The notes: a model not told the origin generated them from the sequence alone. Numbered from the stretch's first letter, positions 1-8,205 are shown. The stretch: DNA of 64,000 nucleotides from Mycobacterium vicinigordonae (GCF_013466425.1 NZ_CP059165.1:6138001-6202000); one strand, 5' to 3'. Numbers and translations: made by a program.

Positions 1-1
1 A

Positions 2-394
2 GTGGACGGTCGGCGGGCGCTGGGTTATGTCCGGACGCGGGCCACGCCGCGGGCCGATCTGGACCGGATGATCCACCAACGGCAGTTCATGGCGGCGCTG
101 CTGAGCAGGGCCACCAGCCCGACGGTGTGGTTGAACCCGTGGCGCTGGTATTCGGTGCCGCAGGCGGCCGTCGCTGCCCTCACCGTGGACCGCGGAGTCC
201 GTGCCTGGGACCTGGGCCAACTCGGCCTGGCACTACACGGGCACACCACGGCCCTGACGGTGCCGATCGGCGAGTTCACCGACAACGGCGCCGGCTCAGT
301 GGTGGTGTGGAATCACGACTCGGCTCGCGCGTTGTTCGAGGCGATCGCCACCGACGCGCCGGTTCCGGCCGCGGCGCTGGACGAACAGCCGTGA
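2..394 (+). CDS. LytR-CpsA-Psr family protein, C-terminal part (Rv3840-like), open at left edge
   Basis: The visible 130 residues fit the C-terminal part of an LCP domain, the family that attaches polymers such as arabinogalactan to peptidoglycan. The supporting stretch is the ALGYVRTR segment followed by a D-x-x-R-x-x-x-Q-R-Q-F run at about residues 7-29, typical of the last part of the LCP fold. A GTG lies at base 2, but the frame is open to the window edge, so the true start may be outside. In M. tuberculosis a short LCP-like gene (Rv3840) precedes bfrB in the same orientation, which supports the call. Pyrophosphate-lipid binding residues of the N-terminal half cannot be judged here. Confidence 0.7.
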   Translation: MDGRRALGYVRTRATPRADLDRMIHQRQFMAALLSRATSPTVWLNPWRWYSVPQAAVAALTVDRGVRAWDLGQLGLALHGHTTALTVPIGEFTDNGAGSVVVWNHDSARALFEAIATDAPVPAAALDEQP

Positions 395-437
395 CGGCGC
401 AATGGCCGACGAATTGCGCCTTTCGAGTTTGAATTAC

Positions 438-514
438 TTAGGTAACGCTGACCTGACGAGAACGTAATTATCGTGCGGCAGGAATGTCGCTGCCGTTAGG
501 GAAACCTTTCCTGA
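438..514 (+). promoter_or_regulatory. Two tandem IdeR iron-box-like sites upstream of bfrB
   Basis: TTAGGTAACGCTGACCTGA at 438-456 and TTAGGGAAACCTTTCCTGA at 496-514 both resemble the 19-bp IdeR box TTAGGTTAGGCTAACCTAA; the first is the better match. M. tuberculosis bfrB is known to carry tandem IdeR boxes and to be activated by iron-loaded IdeR. A -10-like TAACCT at 555-560 ends six bases before the bfrB ATG and there is no clear Shine-Dalgarno, so a leaderless transcript is possible (inference). Confidence 0.7.
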
Positions 515-566
515 CTAAGTGAAACCTTTGTTGCCGGTGCTTGTTGAGCTGGGATAACCTGCGCTC

Positions 567-1112
567 ATGACGGATTACGACGGGGCGAAGACAAAGTTTC
601 ACGCGTTAATGCAAGAGCAAATTTTCAACGAATTTACTGCCGCGCAGCAATATATTGCGATTGCCGTTTATTTCGATGGTGAGGATTTGCCGCAACTGGC
701 CAAGCACTTTTACGCGCAAGCGGTCGAGGAACGCAACCACGCGATGATGCTCGTACAGCACCTGCTTGACCGCGAGCTGCGGGTGGAGATCCCCGGGGTG
801 GACGCGGTGCGCAACCAGTTCGACCGACCGCGCGAAGCGTTGGCCTTAGCGCTGGACCAGGAGCGTGCGGTCACCGACCAGGTCACCCGATTGACCGCGG
901 TAGCCCGCGACGAGGGCGACTACCTCGGCGAGCAGTTCATGCAGTGGTTCCTCAAGGAACAGATCGAAGAGGTCGCGCTGATGTCCACCCTGCTGCGCGT
1001 CGCCGACCGGGCCGGATCCAATCTGTTCGAGCTGGAGAATTTCGTTGCCCGGGAGGTACCCACGGCGTCGGCAGGGCCGAGCGCGCCGCCCGCCGCGGGC
1101 GGCGGCCTGTAG
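567..1112 (+). CDS. bfrB: Ferritin BfrB
   Basis: Non-haem ferritin of 181 residues that oxidises ferrous iron and stores it as a ferric mineral in a 24-subunit cytosolic shell. The four-helix ferritin fold is evident: E17 in the QEQIFNEF segment, the EERNHAM ligand segment around residue 53, and the QMQWFLKEQIEEV-type helix in the second half supply ferroxidase ligands. The C-terminus carries a short Ala/Pro/Gly-rich tail as in M. tuberculosis BfrB. The gene stands alone between an LCP-like gene and convergent glpQ1, with only 4 bases between the bfrB and glpQ1 stops. The upstream IdeR boxes imply induction when iron is plentiful. Confidence 0.95.
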   Translation: MTDYDGAKTKFHALMQEQIFNEFTAAQQYIAIAVYFDGEDLPQLAKHFYAQAVEERNHAMMLVQHLLDRELRVEIPGVDAVRNQFDRPREALALALDQERAVTDQVTRLTAVARDEGDYLGEQFMQWFLKEQIEEVALMSTLLRVADRAGSNLFELENFVAREVPTASAGPSAPPAAGGGL

Positions 1113-1116
1113 CGGG

Positions 1117-1929
1117 TCAGCCGGCGCGGCCGTTCTCCAACCACGCCTTGGTGCGACCGGGATGGTTCGTGGCGATCCACGCCACCCCAACCTCGCGGCA
1201 GAAGTCCACGTCGTCGTACTCGTCAACGGTCCAGCAGTACACCGACCGGCCCTGCGCCGCGGAGCGGTCTACCAGCTGCGGATAGTCGCGCAGCGCCGCC
1301 AGCGAGGGTCCTACCGCGGTGGCGCCGACCGCGGTGGCCGCGCTGCTGGTCAGGTACCGTCCAGTCTTGCCCAGCAGCACGGTTGGCAGCATCGGCGCCG
1401 CCCGCCGGATCCGCCACACGGCGGCCGCAGAAAACGACATCACCACCGCGCGCGACCGGTCCGCGGAGGGCGGTGCGGCGATGCCGAACCGGTGCAGCAG
1501 CGCCAGCAGCTTGCTTTCAACCAGCGAGCCATAGCGCACCGGGTGCTTGGTCTCGATGAAGATCTTCACCGGCCGGTTCCAATCGAGGACCAGTGCCACT
1601 AGGGCGTCCAGGGTCAACAGGCTGGTATCGCCGTGGGTCCCGTCGGCCCGCCAGCTGGCGTGCCAGGAACCGTACTCCAGCTCGTGCATCTCAGCCAGCG
1701 TCGCGGTGCTAACCAGACCCTCGCCCGTTGAAGTTCGGTCCAGACGTCGATCGTGCACGCAGACAAGGTGGCCGTCGCGGGTCAGGCGTACGTCGCATTC
1801 CACGCCGTCGGCACCCTGCTTGAGTGCCACGTCGTACGCCGCCAGCGTGTGTTCCGGCCGGGCTGACGACGCGCCGCGGTGGGCGACCACAAAAGGGTGC
1901 CCGGCGAGGACCTCATCCGCCCGCGTCAT
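1117..1929 (-). CDS. glpQ1: Glycerophosphodiester phosphodiesterase GlpQ1
   Basis: Predicted to hydrolyse glycerophosphodiesters to glycerol-3-phosphate and an alcohol. The GDPD TIM-barrel signature is present: VAHRGAS near residue 16 (catalytic His-Arg), PEHTLAAY, then GADGVECDVRLTRDGHLVCVHD with the acidic metal ligands and second catalytic His. The C-terminal part ends with the usual WTVDEYDD and GVAWIATNHPG segments. The start is placed at ATG 1929, giving 270 residues and matching the M. tuberculosis N-terminus; an in-frame ATG 12 codons upstream at 1965 would overlap the upstream gene. Four bases separate it from the upstream membrane-protein gene, so the two are probably co-transcribed. 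Confidence 0.92.
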   Translation of the reverse strand: MTRADEVLAGHPFVVAHRGASSARPEHTLAAYDVALKQGADGVECDVRLTRDGHLVCVHDRRLDRTSTGEGLVSTATLAEMHELEYGSWHASWRADGTHGDTSLLTLDALVALVLDWNRPVKIFIETKHPVRYGSLVESKLLALLHRFGIAAPPSADRSRAVVMSFSAAAVWRIRRAAPMLPTVLLGKTGRYLTSSAATAVGATAVGPSLAALRDYPQLVDRSAAQGRSVYCWTVDEYDDVDFCREVGVAWIATNHPGRTKAWLENGRAG

Positions 1930-1933
1930 ACGC

Positions 1934-2953
1934 CTATGCTGCCGGGTCCTGTCCCTCCGACTCAACCGTTGTGACCGGTGCGGGTCTACTTTGTCGATCC
2001 GGCTCGACCACGAGCCAACGGTGGGCGGGCCGTTGCACCGGCTTTCGTTCGAATCCTTCGAAGACTCGTGCTACGGCACCCACGGTGAGCGCAGCGACCA
2101 GGTACCCGAGCACCACCATGACGGTGTTGTTGGCGATGCCCTGGGCGTCGGAGGACAGGCAGGTGGCAATGGCGAACAGCGAGATCAGATAGCTGACAAT
2201 CCAGGCAAGCCACCAGACAGCGATCGGCTTGCGCACCCGCTCGTAGTGGTCTTCGACGAGTGCGAGCTCGATTACGTACACGGGAGCCATCACCAGATTG
2301 GCGAAAGGCATCAGACACCCGGCCCACAGCCGGCCCGTCGAGCGGTGCTCCGGCAGGTCGTGATAGTCAAACGCCGCGGCCCGCCGCGCGATCAGCCATT
2401 CGATGAGCGCCACAAAGCACGCCAACAGTGCCAGTAGCGCCGCCACGCTGGCAGCGATACCCAACCAGTCCGCGGCCAAGGCCACCAGCGAGTTCAACAG
2501 CGAATCGCGGTTGTAGATCAGCAGCCCGTAGCGCACCGCGTACACCAGTGCTGCGCCGCAGAACACCAGCTGAGCCGCGAACATCAGCACTCGCAGCAGT
2601 TCTGGGCCAGGACCGGGCTTGGCGGGCGCATTCCGTGACGACGAGACGGCCTGCGGTACCCGGTCGACCAGTCCCCAGCGGGGTATCACGTTGTAGCGCG
2701 GCGTCGGGCCCAGTGGTCGGCGCCCGCGGCGCCTGGGCGGAGCGGCCCCGGGACGCACCGCTATCCAGCGGAAACCGGGTGGTAGCCGCGGCGCCTCTCG
2801 CGGCGTGGGAGCTACTGGCGGACGCCACCGCGGATCGCCGGGGGCTGGGTCCGCTAGTGGCGCCATCAGTGCCCCTCGGCAGCGAGGGCACCATGTGCGC
2901 TGCCGCTCGCGCACGTTCCATCGAGTGCCGCACTGGGAGCACACCTGGATCAC
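1934..2953 (-). CDS. Zinc-ribbon membrane protein (Rv3843c-like, DUF4328-type)
   Basis: A 339-residue integral membrane protein of unknown function. The N-terminus holds a CxxC...CxxC zinc ribbon (CSQCGTRW, then CPRCRG about 16 residues later), followed by a Pro/Arg-rich linker and about five or six hydrophobic segments in the second half, the arrangement of the mycobacterial Rv3843c family. GTG 2953 is preferred because it starts just before the zinc ribbon as in the M. tuberculosis protein; an ATG at 2995 in frame is an alternative, and neither has a clear Shine-Dalgarno. It lies 4 bases upstream of glpQ1. Confidence 0.8.
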   Translation of the reverse strand: MIQVCSQCGTRWNVRERQRTWCPRCRGALMAPLADPAPGDPRWRPPVAPTPREAPRLPPGFRWIAVRPGAAPPRRRGRRPLGPTPRYNVIPRWGLVDRVPQAVSSSRNAPAKPGPGPELLRVLMFAAQLVFCGAALVYAVRYGLLIYNRDSLLNSLVALAADWLGIAASVAALLALLACFVALIEWLIARRAAAFDYHDLPEHRSTGRLWAGCLMPFANLVMAPVYVIELALVEDHYERVRKPIAVWWLAWIVSYLISLFAIATCLSSDAQGIANNTVMVVLGYLVAALTVGAVARVFEGFERKPVQRPAHRWLVVEPDRQSRPAPVTTVESEGQDPAA

Positions 2954-3447
2954 CGCACCAGAGTAACCGCGCCCATCGCGACCGACGCGCAGCATTCGGC
3001 ACCGGCAGCCGCTGTGCGTCGGCTAGGCTCGCCCAAAAATCGCAGCCGGGCCGAATACGTGACGTAGGCCACAGCTACCAATAGCTATCCACAATTTCCA
3101 CAGGTTTATCCACAACCAGTCAGGGGGGTGGAGACACCGCCTATCGGCCAGATCTGGCGAAAGCTGTGGATAACATTGCGGTAACGACCGGAACCATCGA
3201 CAGGTCTACGTAGCGTCTGAGCGAAATTTGCCGAACCGCCAATCAGAGGCGGATACCCCCCGGCGGTAGCGCCCAAACATCCACATCGACAACCTATTTG
3301 ACGGTCGATCCGCTACCAGAAGACTAAGGATCACGAGGATTTTTCAAGCCGCCCACACCGCGCTATGATCGCGAACACTACATTCGATTGTGACTCAACT
3401 CACTAGCGATGCGCAGAGCGGTGAACATGCAGGTGGAGAGCGTTTAG
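2954..3447. other. Intergenic region containing a DnaA-box cluster
   Basis: About 490 bases without a convincing protein gene. In M. tuberculosis this interval carries Rv3844 (transposase) and Rv3845; neither is recognisable here. The notable content is the cluster of DnaA-box-like nonamers at 3085-3173. The remainder is GC-rich and shows nothing else that I can name. Confidence 0.6.
3085..3173. promoter_or_regulatory. DnaA-box cluster
   Basis: Two perfect DnaA boxes in opposite orientation, TTATCCACA at 3106-3114 and TGTGGATAA at 3165-3173, plus the near matches CTATCCACA at 3085-3093 and ATTTCCACA at 3094-3102. Four boxes in 89 bases is far above chance for GC-rich DNA. The neighbourhood lacks dnaA/dnaN, so this is not oriC; a DnaA-titrating or DnaA-regulated site is the plausible reading. 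Confidence 0.6.
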
Positions 3448-3600
3448 ATGGCCACACATTCATTCGGCCCGGGATCGACGCCGTCAAACCCGTACTCGGG
3501 TTCGCCCGCGTGGAACCATGCCTACGTCATTGCCGCCTTGCGCGCAGGTCTGATCGCGTTGGCATTGCTGGCCGTACTGGCGCTGATCGCGCTGTCTTGA
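3448..3600 (+). CDS. Small single-pass membrane protein, 50 residues, unknown
   Basis: A short frame with a Ser/Gly/Pro-rich N-terminus (MATHSFGPGSTPSNPYSG) and a C-terminal hydrophobic helix from about residue 27 to 49 that begins AYVIAALRAGLIALALL and ends at the stop codon. A good Shine-Dalgarno (GGTGGAGAG at 3432-3440) is seven bases upstream of the ATG. It lies 167 bases upstream of sodA in the same direction. Features of a real gene are the ribosome site, the amphipathic-free hydrophobic end and the clean stop; I do not recognise a family. A longer overlapping frame (3390-3611) is composition-driven and less convincing. Confidence 0.5.
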   Translation: MATHSFGPGSTPSNPYSGSPAWNHAYVIAALRAGLIALALLAVLALIALS

Positions 3601-3767
3601 TCGCCGCTTGATCGTCGGCGGCGGGGGTATACGCATCCAACTAGCCATTGGGCTCATCCTTGCGGCATAGGCGGTCATGGAGCAGGGTTGAATAGGTCAG
3701 ACCGCCGCGTGGCGGGACCCCGCGAACGATGCGTCAAGACGATCCGCTCATCGAAGGAAGGAATGCC

Positions 3768-4391
3768 GTGGCTGAATACACCCTGCCCGACTTGGACTGG
3801 GACTACGCAGCACTGGAACCACACATTTCCGGTCAGATCAACGAGATCCACCACAACAAGCACCACGCCACGTACGTCAAGGGTCTCAACGACGCGGTGG
3901 CAAAGCTCGAGGAAGCTCGAGCTAAGGACGACCACTCCGCGATCTTCCTGAACGAGAAGAACTTGGCGTTCCACCTCGGCGGTCACGTCAACCACTCCAT
4001 CTGGTGGAAGAACCTGTCGCCCAATGGTGGCGACAAGCCCACCGGTGACCTCGCCGCCGCGATCGACGACCAGTTCGGCTCGTTCGACAAGTTCCGCGCC
4101 CAGTTCAGCGCGGCAGCCAACGGCCTGCAGGGCTCGGGTTGGGCGGTGCTGGGCTACGACACCCTGGGCGACAAGCTGCTGACGTTCCAGCTCTACGACC
4201 AGCAGGCGAACGTTCCGCTCGGTATCATCCCGCTGCTCCAGGTCGACATGTGGGAGCACGCTTTCTACCTGCAGTACAAGAACGTGAAGGCTGACTACGT
4301 AAAGGCGTTCTGGAACGTCGTCAACTGGGCCGATGTCCAGGACCGCTATGCCGCTGCCACTTCGAAGACCTCGGGGCTGATCTTCCCCTGA
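3768..4391 (+). CDS. sodA: Superoxide dismutase [Fe/Mn] SodA
   Basis: Dismutates superoxide to hydrogen peroxide and oxygen; in pathogenic mycobacteria the protein is also found outside the cell although it has no signal peptide. The 207-residue product has the expected ligands: H28 in the [10 protein letters not shown] segment, H76 in GHVNHS, and Asp/His in the DMWEHAFY motif. The start is GTG 3768 preceded by AAGGAAGGAA; an upstream in-frame ATG (3729) adds 13 unrelated residues and was rejected. The N-terminus [13 protein letters not shown] matches mycobacterial SodA. A strong hairpin follows the gene at 4410-4437. Confidence 0.96.
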   Translation: MAEYTLPDLDWDYAALEPHISGQINEIHHNKHHATYVKGLNDAVAKLEEARAKDDHSAIFLNEKNLAFHLGGHVNHSIWWKNLSPNGGDKPTGDLAAAIDDQFGSFDKFRAQFSAAANGLQGSGWAVLGYDTLGDKLLTFQLYDQQANVPLGIIPLLQVDMWEHAFYLQYKNVKADYVKAFWNVVNWADVQDRYAAATSKTSGLIFP

Positions 4392-4409
4392 TCCTCACCG
4401 CAACGACTT

Positions 4410-4437
4410 GGGCGTCGCGCCGGATGGCGCGGCGCCC
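4410..4437 (+). terminator. Hairpin terminator after sodA
   Basis: GGGCGTCGCGCC pairs with GGCGCGGCGCCC around a GGAT loop: twelve base pairs, one of them G-U. There is no long U tract, as is usual for mycobacterial terminators. It begins 19 bases after the sodA stop. Confidence 0.6.
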
Positions 4438-4616
4438 TTGCCGTTCCCGGACTTTCGGTCATTTCCCGATGTTGCGGTTGCTTTCGGTGATGTCGCCGTG
4501 TCGAGTTGCGTGCCACGAAAACCCCGCGCATTCTTGGTTATTCAAGCTAGATTTACCTTTTGGCAATTCGAGCTACCAGCGTGGTTACTTCGGATGAAGG
4601 CAGTTCGGAGGGCGAT

Positions 4617-5150
4617 ATGGATGCCGGCACGGGTAGGCCTATCGGGGTTGCTCCCTTTCACTCTCGTGGCGCCCTGAAGGGATTCGTAATCTCTGGGCGC
4701 TGGCCCGATTCCACCAAGGAATGGGCCCAACTGTTAATGGTCGCGGTCCGGGTCGCCTCCCTGCCTGGATTGCTCTCCACCACAACGGTATTCGGCGCCC
4801 GCGAGGAACTGCCCGACGAGCCCCAGCCAGATACCGTCGGCCTGGTGCTTGCCGAGGGAACGGTGTTCGGCGACGAGGCCATTCAACCGGGGTACTTTGC
4901 GCAGCATCAGCCCCCGGCGCTGCTGATGCTGCATCCACCGTCGGAGACCATGCCGTCGTTGCCAGAGTGCAGCGGCGCGGCGTCGGGCTGCGTGCTGCTG
5001 CCCGGACTGCCGTATCTGGGCTTGGAGCACCGGGCGGCTTGGGTGGAGGCGGAAGCCGACGGCACCATCACCTCGATGGTGAGCCGGGTCGGCGTCGACC
5101 CGATCAGTCACCCGGACACCGCGATTCTGGCGATGCTGCTGGCCGCCTGA
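4617..5150 (+). CDS. Conserved mycobacterial protein (Rv3847-like)
   Basis: A 177-residue protein without recognised domain; length and position (between sodA and espR) match Rv3847. It is mostly soluble in composition with a hydrophobic C-terminus (TAILAMLLAA) and a central acidic stretch. The ATG at 4617 is chosen because GGAGGG lies just upstream and the resulting length equals the M. tuberculosis protein; the frame stays open another 19 codons upstream. Function unknown. Confidence 0.8.
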   Translation: MDAGTGRPIGVAPFHSRGALKGFVISGRWPDSTKEWAQLLMVAVRVASLPGLLSTTTVFGAREELPDEPQPDTVGLVLAEGTVFGDEAIQPGYFAQHQPPALLMLHPPSETMPSLPECSGAASGCVLLPGLPYLGLEHRAAWVEAEADGTITSMVSRVGVDPISHPDTAILAMLLAA

Positions 5151-5779
5151 CGGCCGCCCCCCATGCACTAGATCGAATCCCCTCCGCTTTGCGATGCGCT
5201 GTCTCGCGCCCAACGGGTGCTGGGCGCCGATCAGGGCAATTGCGCAAACTCGGTAGTGCCCGCTGGGTACGGCCGATTGCGCCGGACACCTCTCGCAGAT
5301 CCGCTGGCGCAGGCGGTGCGGCGCCGGTCCGTAAGTCGGTAGCGCCGACCCGCCGCAGCCTCCGTTCTGGCTGAGCGGGCGAGCCCACCCGACACCGCGC
5401 ACACCGATCTCCGCGCGACTCGCCGACGCCAGACAGCAAAGTAGGCAATCGCGGCCTGCGCTTCGTCGGCTGGTTGCCCGAGGCGGGGCGTCCCTGTCTG
5501 TCGCGACGCGGCTGACCCAACCGTCAATTGTCCTGCCACCGCGCCGTTCCACCCATTCTCGCGGTGTATTCTGCGGATAACCTGTGAATCCGGGCAACTC
5601 CGGGGCAGTCGGCCCTATCATTTGAGTGCTCAGCGCGGATATCCAGCGCAGGCGCCCGCAACCCTGGCACCGGATAGCCGCAGGTTTGCACTTGGTTGTG
5701 GACGACGGAAGTCGGTACCATGATCAGCAAATAACTAGGAATACCCGTTTTGTCTTATTGCCCGGTGGAGGTCATATCG
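5151..5779. other. Long intergenic region upstream of espR; Rv3848 counterpart absent
   Basis: About 630 bases without a supportable gene. In M. tuberculosis a membrane-protein gene (Rv3848) lies here; I find no frame resembling it. The region probably contains the espR promoter and long leader; espR is known to be tightly regulated and to bind its own region, but I could not assign operators by eye. A single near DnaA box (TGCGGATAA, 5572-5580) is present. Confidence 0.5.
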
Positions 5780-6178
5780 ATGAGCACGACGTTCGCTGCC
5801 CGCCTGAACCGCCTGTTTGACACGGTTTACCCTCCCGGACGGGGTCCGCACACGTCCGCAGAGGTGATCGCGGCACTCAAGGCGGAGGGCATCACGATGT
5901 CGGCTCCCTACCTGTCGCAGCTACGCTCTGGCAACCGCACAAACCCTTCGTCGGCGACCATGACCGCGCTCGCGAACTTCTTCCGCATCAAGCCCGCCTT
6001 CTTTACCGATGACGACTACTACGAGAAGCTCGACAAGGAGTTGCAGTTCTTTGCCACGGTGCGCGACGACGGAGTGCGCCGCATCGCGGCCCGGGTCCAC
6101 GGGTTGTCCCACGAGGCGCAGCAAAAAGTGCTGGACCGTATCGAGGAGCTGCGCCACACGGAGGGGCTGGACTCCTGA
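5780..6178 (+). CDS. espR: Nucleoid-associated regulator EspR
   Basis: Dimeric DNA-binding protein that activates the espACD genes needed for ESX-1 secretion and acts widely on cell-wall genes. The 132-residue product shows the N-terminal helix-turn-helix (EVIAALKAEGITMSAPYLSQ region, residues about 30-50) followed by the LRSGNRTNPS recognition segment, and a C-terminal helical dimerisation part ending in QQKVLDRIEELRHTEG. ATG 5780 follows GGTGGAGG and gives the exact family length; an upstream in-frame start (5750) was rejected. It is almost identical in its first 60 residues to the M. tuberculosis protein. Confidence 0.96.
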   Translation: MSTTFAARLNRLFDTVYPPGRGPHTSAEVIAALKAEGITMSAPYLSQLRSGNRTNPSSATMTALANFFRIKPAFFTDDDYYEKLDKELQFFATVRDDGVRRIAARVHGLSHEAQQKVLDRIEELRHTEGLDS

Positions 6179-6274
6179 CCTGACGGACTGCCGGCGGCGT
6201 ACTCGGATTAGGGTTGGCGCAGCGCTCGCGGATGCGCACGCGATAGTCCACAAGAGACCGGGAGGCGGCCGGGA

Positions 6275-6931
6275 ATGGGCCTGTTCCGTAAGCGAAAGAG
6301 CCGTGCGACTCGTCGCGCCGAAGCCCGCGCGATCAAGGCCCGCGCCAAGCTCGAGGCCAGACTGTCCGCGAAAAACGAGCGGCGCCGCATCAAGTCAGCC
6401 CAGAAAGCCGCCGACAAGGCGTTCAAGGCGCAACTCAAAGCGCAGAAGGACAGCGATCGGGCGGCGCTGAAGGTCGCCGAGACCGAACTCAAGGCGGTAC
6501 GCGAAGGCAAGGTGTTCTCACCTACCCGCATCCGCCGGGCGCTCACGGTTTCGCGGCTGTTGGCGCCGGTGTTGACGCCGCTGATCTACCGGGCGGCAAT
6601 TGCCGCGCGCGGGCTGATCGACCAGCGTCGGGCCGATCAGCTGGGAGTCCCGTTGGCTCAGATCGGGCAGTTCTCCGGACACGGGGCTCGGCTGTCGGCC
6701 CGGATCGCCGGAGCTGAACAGTCGCTGCGCGCGGTTGCGGACAAGAAGCCCAAGGATGTGGAAACCAAGGAGTTCGTCACCGCGATCGGTGCGCGGCTCG
6801 CTGATCTGTCGGCGGCGGTCACCGCCGCCGAGAACATGCCGACCCAGCGGCGTCGGGCCGCCCACGCAGCCATCTCGTCGCAACTCGACGGCATCGAGGG
6901 CGATCTGCTGGCCCGGCTCGGACTCGGCTGA
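6275..6931 (+). CDS. Conserved hypothetical protein (Rv3850-like)
   Basis: A 218-residue protein with a strongly basic N-terminus (MGLFRKRKSRATRR) and an Ala/Lys/Arg-rich predicted coiled coil over about residues 15-75, then a short hydrophobic stretch near VSRLLAPVLTPLIYRAAIAA and a helical C-terminal half. The size equals that of Rv3850 in the same position. GGGAGGCGG precedes the ATG. The coiled coil and basic tail suggest a structural or nucleic-acid/membrane-associated role, but no function is known to me. Confidence 0.82.
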   Translation: MGLFRKRKSRATRRAEARAIKARAKLEARLSAKNERRRIKSAQKAADKAFKAQLKAQKDSDRAALKVAETELKAVREGKVFSPTRIRRALTVSRLLAPVLTPLIYRAAIAARGLIDQRRADQLGVPLAQIGQFSGHGARLSARIAGAEQSLRAVADKKPKDVETKEFVTAIGARLADLSAAVTAAENMPTQRRRAAHAAISSQLDGIEGDLLARLGLG

Positions 6932-6937
6932 CCTGGC

Positions 6938-7177
6938 ATGGCTGAACAAGTCTTTTGCGCGAAACCGCAGGTGGCGCGCCTGCGGTGGTTGATCGCCCGA
7001 TTGGCGCTGCTGTGGGCCGCCATGGCCGCATTCGCCGTCCTGACGGCCGCCGCCGCTTCGGCATACACCGCTGCCCCCGGCGAACGAGAGCCCAACATGC
7101 CCACGTGGCCGTTTGTGGTCGGGGCCATTGCCGCCGTCGCGGTGGTCGCGATCTGGCAGGTGCGGCGCAGGCCGTAA
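6938..7177 (+). CDS. Small two-pass membrane protein (Rv3851-like)
   Basis: A 79-residue protein with two hydrophobic segments, about residues 17-42 (LIARLALLWAAMAAFAVL) and 57-74 (WPFVVGAIAAVAVVAI), joined by a short loop and ending in a basic RRRP tail. It starts 6 bases after the preceding gene, so the two are probably co-transcribed. Position and topology match Rv3851 of M. tuberculosis. Function unknown. Confidence 0.75.
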   Translation: MAEQVFCAKPQVARLRWLIARLALLWAAMAAFAVLTAAAASAYTAAPGEREPNMPTWPFVVGAIAAVAVVAIWQVRRRP

Positions 7178-7260
7178 CCAGCCCGGACGCGGCTGGCATG
7201 ATGGACCCGGAGTGATCAGCGACCCTACGTGACGATTCAACGCTGCAAAGGAGCGGCCGC

Positions 7261-7719
7261 ATGGCAGATCCGCAAGACCCACCCGAAGGCGAACCCGCCG
7301 CCAACCCGCCTGCCAAGAAGCAGCCCGCCAAGAAGGCGCCCGTGAAGGCTGCCAAGGCACCGGCCAAGAAGGCCCCCGCCAAGAAGGCGCCGGCCAAGAA
7401 AGCACCGGCCAAGAAAGCGCCGGCCAAGAAAGCGCCGGCCGAGAAGGTCCAACCCCCACCGCCACCTTTCGAGGCGCCAGCCCCGGCCGCCGCCGCCGAC
7501 AAACCTGCCGTCCTGCAGCAGCACGCCGAAACCAACGGGCAGTTGGAAGCTGCAAAAGACGCTGCAGCACAGGCAAAGTCGACTGTCGAAAAGGCGCAGA
7601 ACCCGCTGCCCGCCGAGGGGCCCGAGCCCGGTTCGTCACAATCGCCCGTGCCGTGGGTGGTTGCTGTCACGCTCAGTCTGCTCGCGCTGCTGTTGGTCCG
7701 GCAGTTGCGCCGTCGCTGA
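7261..7719 (+). CDS. hns: Membrane-anchored histone-like protein (Rv3852 Hns-like)
   Basis: A 152-residue protein in three parts: a Lys/Ala/Pro-rich N-terminal region with seven PAKK units and one PAEK, a Pro/Ala/Gln-rich linker, and a C-terminal transmembrane helix (about residues 130-146, PWVVAVTLSLLALLLV) ending in RQLRRR. The PAKKA repeats resemble histone H1 and Lsr/HupB tails and are expected to bind DNA without sequence preference, tethering it to the membrane. M. tuberculosis Rv3852 has the same layout. AAAGGAG lies 9 bases before the ATG. rraA follows after 3 bases. Confidence 0.88.
   Translation: MADPQDPPEGEPAANPPAKKQPAKKAPVKAAKAPAKKAPAKKAPAKKAPAKKAPAKKAPAEKVQPPPPPFEAPAPAAAADKPAVLQQHAETNGQLEAAKDAAAQAKSTVEKAQNPLPAEGPEPGSSQSPVPWVVAVTLSLLALLLVRQLRRR
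7360..7446 (+). repeat. 15-bp tandem repeat encoding PAKKA units
   Basis: Nearly six consecutive copies of a 15-base unit (consensus CCGGCCAAGAAAGCG) within the hns-like gene. The last unit has GAG in place of AAG. Such a tract is prone to copy-number change, so repeat number may vary between strains. Confidence 0.85.
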
Positions 7720-7722
7720 GCC

Positions 7723-8205
7723 ATGCCTGTCTCATTCCGTGCGACGGCCGATTTGGTCGATGACATCGGCCCGGAAGTGCGCAGCTGCGATACGCAATTT
7801 CGCCAGTTCGGTGGCCGCGCGGAATTCGCCGGCCCTATTACGACGGTCCGCTGCTTTCAGGACAATGCATTGCTGAAATCGGTGCTTTCTCAGCCGGGCT
7901 TTGGCGGGGTTCTGGTGGTCGACGGTGCCGGGTCCCTGCACACCGCGCTGGTTGGTGACCTGATCGCGGAGTTGGCTCGCTCCAACGGCTGGGCAGGCCT
8001 GATCGTCAATGGTGCCGTGCGAGACTCCGCGGCGCTGAGCGGCATCGACGTCGGGATCAAGGCGCTGGGTACCAACCCGCGTAAGAGCACCAAGACCGGC
8101 GCCGGGGAATGTGGCGTCGAAATCACGCTCGGTGGCGTCACTTTCGTGCCCGGCGACGTGGCCTACAGCGATGACGACGGCATCGTCGTCATCGCTGCAA
8201 ATTAA
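7723..8205 (+). CDS. rraA: RraA-like protein (regulator of RNase E; formerly menG)
   Basis: A 160-residue RraA-family protein; the E. coli homologue binds RNase E and lowers its activity, and some relatives are aldolases. The core [19 protein letters not shown] and [14 protein letters not shown] segments, followed by [13 protein letters not shown], are typical, including the Arg/Asp pair (R-D in AVRDS) that binds metal in the aldolase relatives. Despite old annotation as MenG it has no methyltransferase motif. The stop overlaps the stop of convergent ethA by 4 bases. Confidence 0.9.
   Translation: MPVSFRATADLVDDIGPEVRSCDTQFRQFGGRAEFAGPITTVRCFQDNALLKSVLSQPGFGGVLVVDGAGSLHTALVGDLIAELARSNGWAGLIVNGAVRDSAALSGIDVGIKALGTNPRKSTKTGAGECGVEITLGGVTFVPGDVAYSDDDGIVVIAAN

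Noticed and set aside
3085..3173. oriC
   Set aside because: DnaA boxes alone are not enough; there is no dnaA/dnaN pair and no adjoining AT-rich unwinding element.
3390..3611. 73-codon plus-strand frame
   Set aside because: Overlaps the 50-residue frame 3448-3600, which has the better ribosome site and a clear membrane helix.
4734..5621. Long minus-strand frame of 295 codons
   Set aside because: Runs antisense through the Rv3847-like gene and shows only composition-driven Arg/Ala/Gly-rich sequence with no family motif or ribosome site.
7360..7446. CRISPR-like or satellite repeat
   Set aside because: The repeats are contiguous, in frame, 15 bases long and encode PAKKA units of the Hns-like protein.
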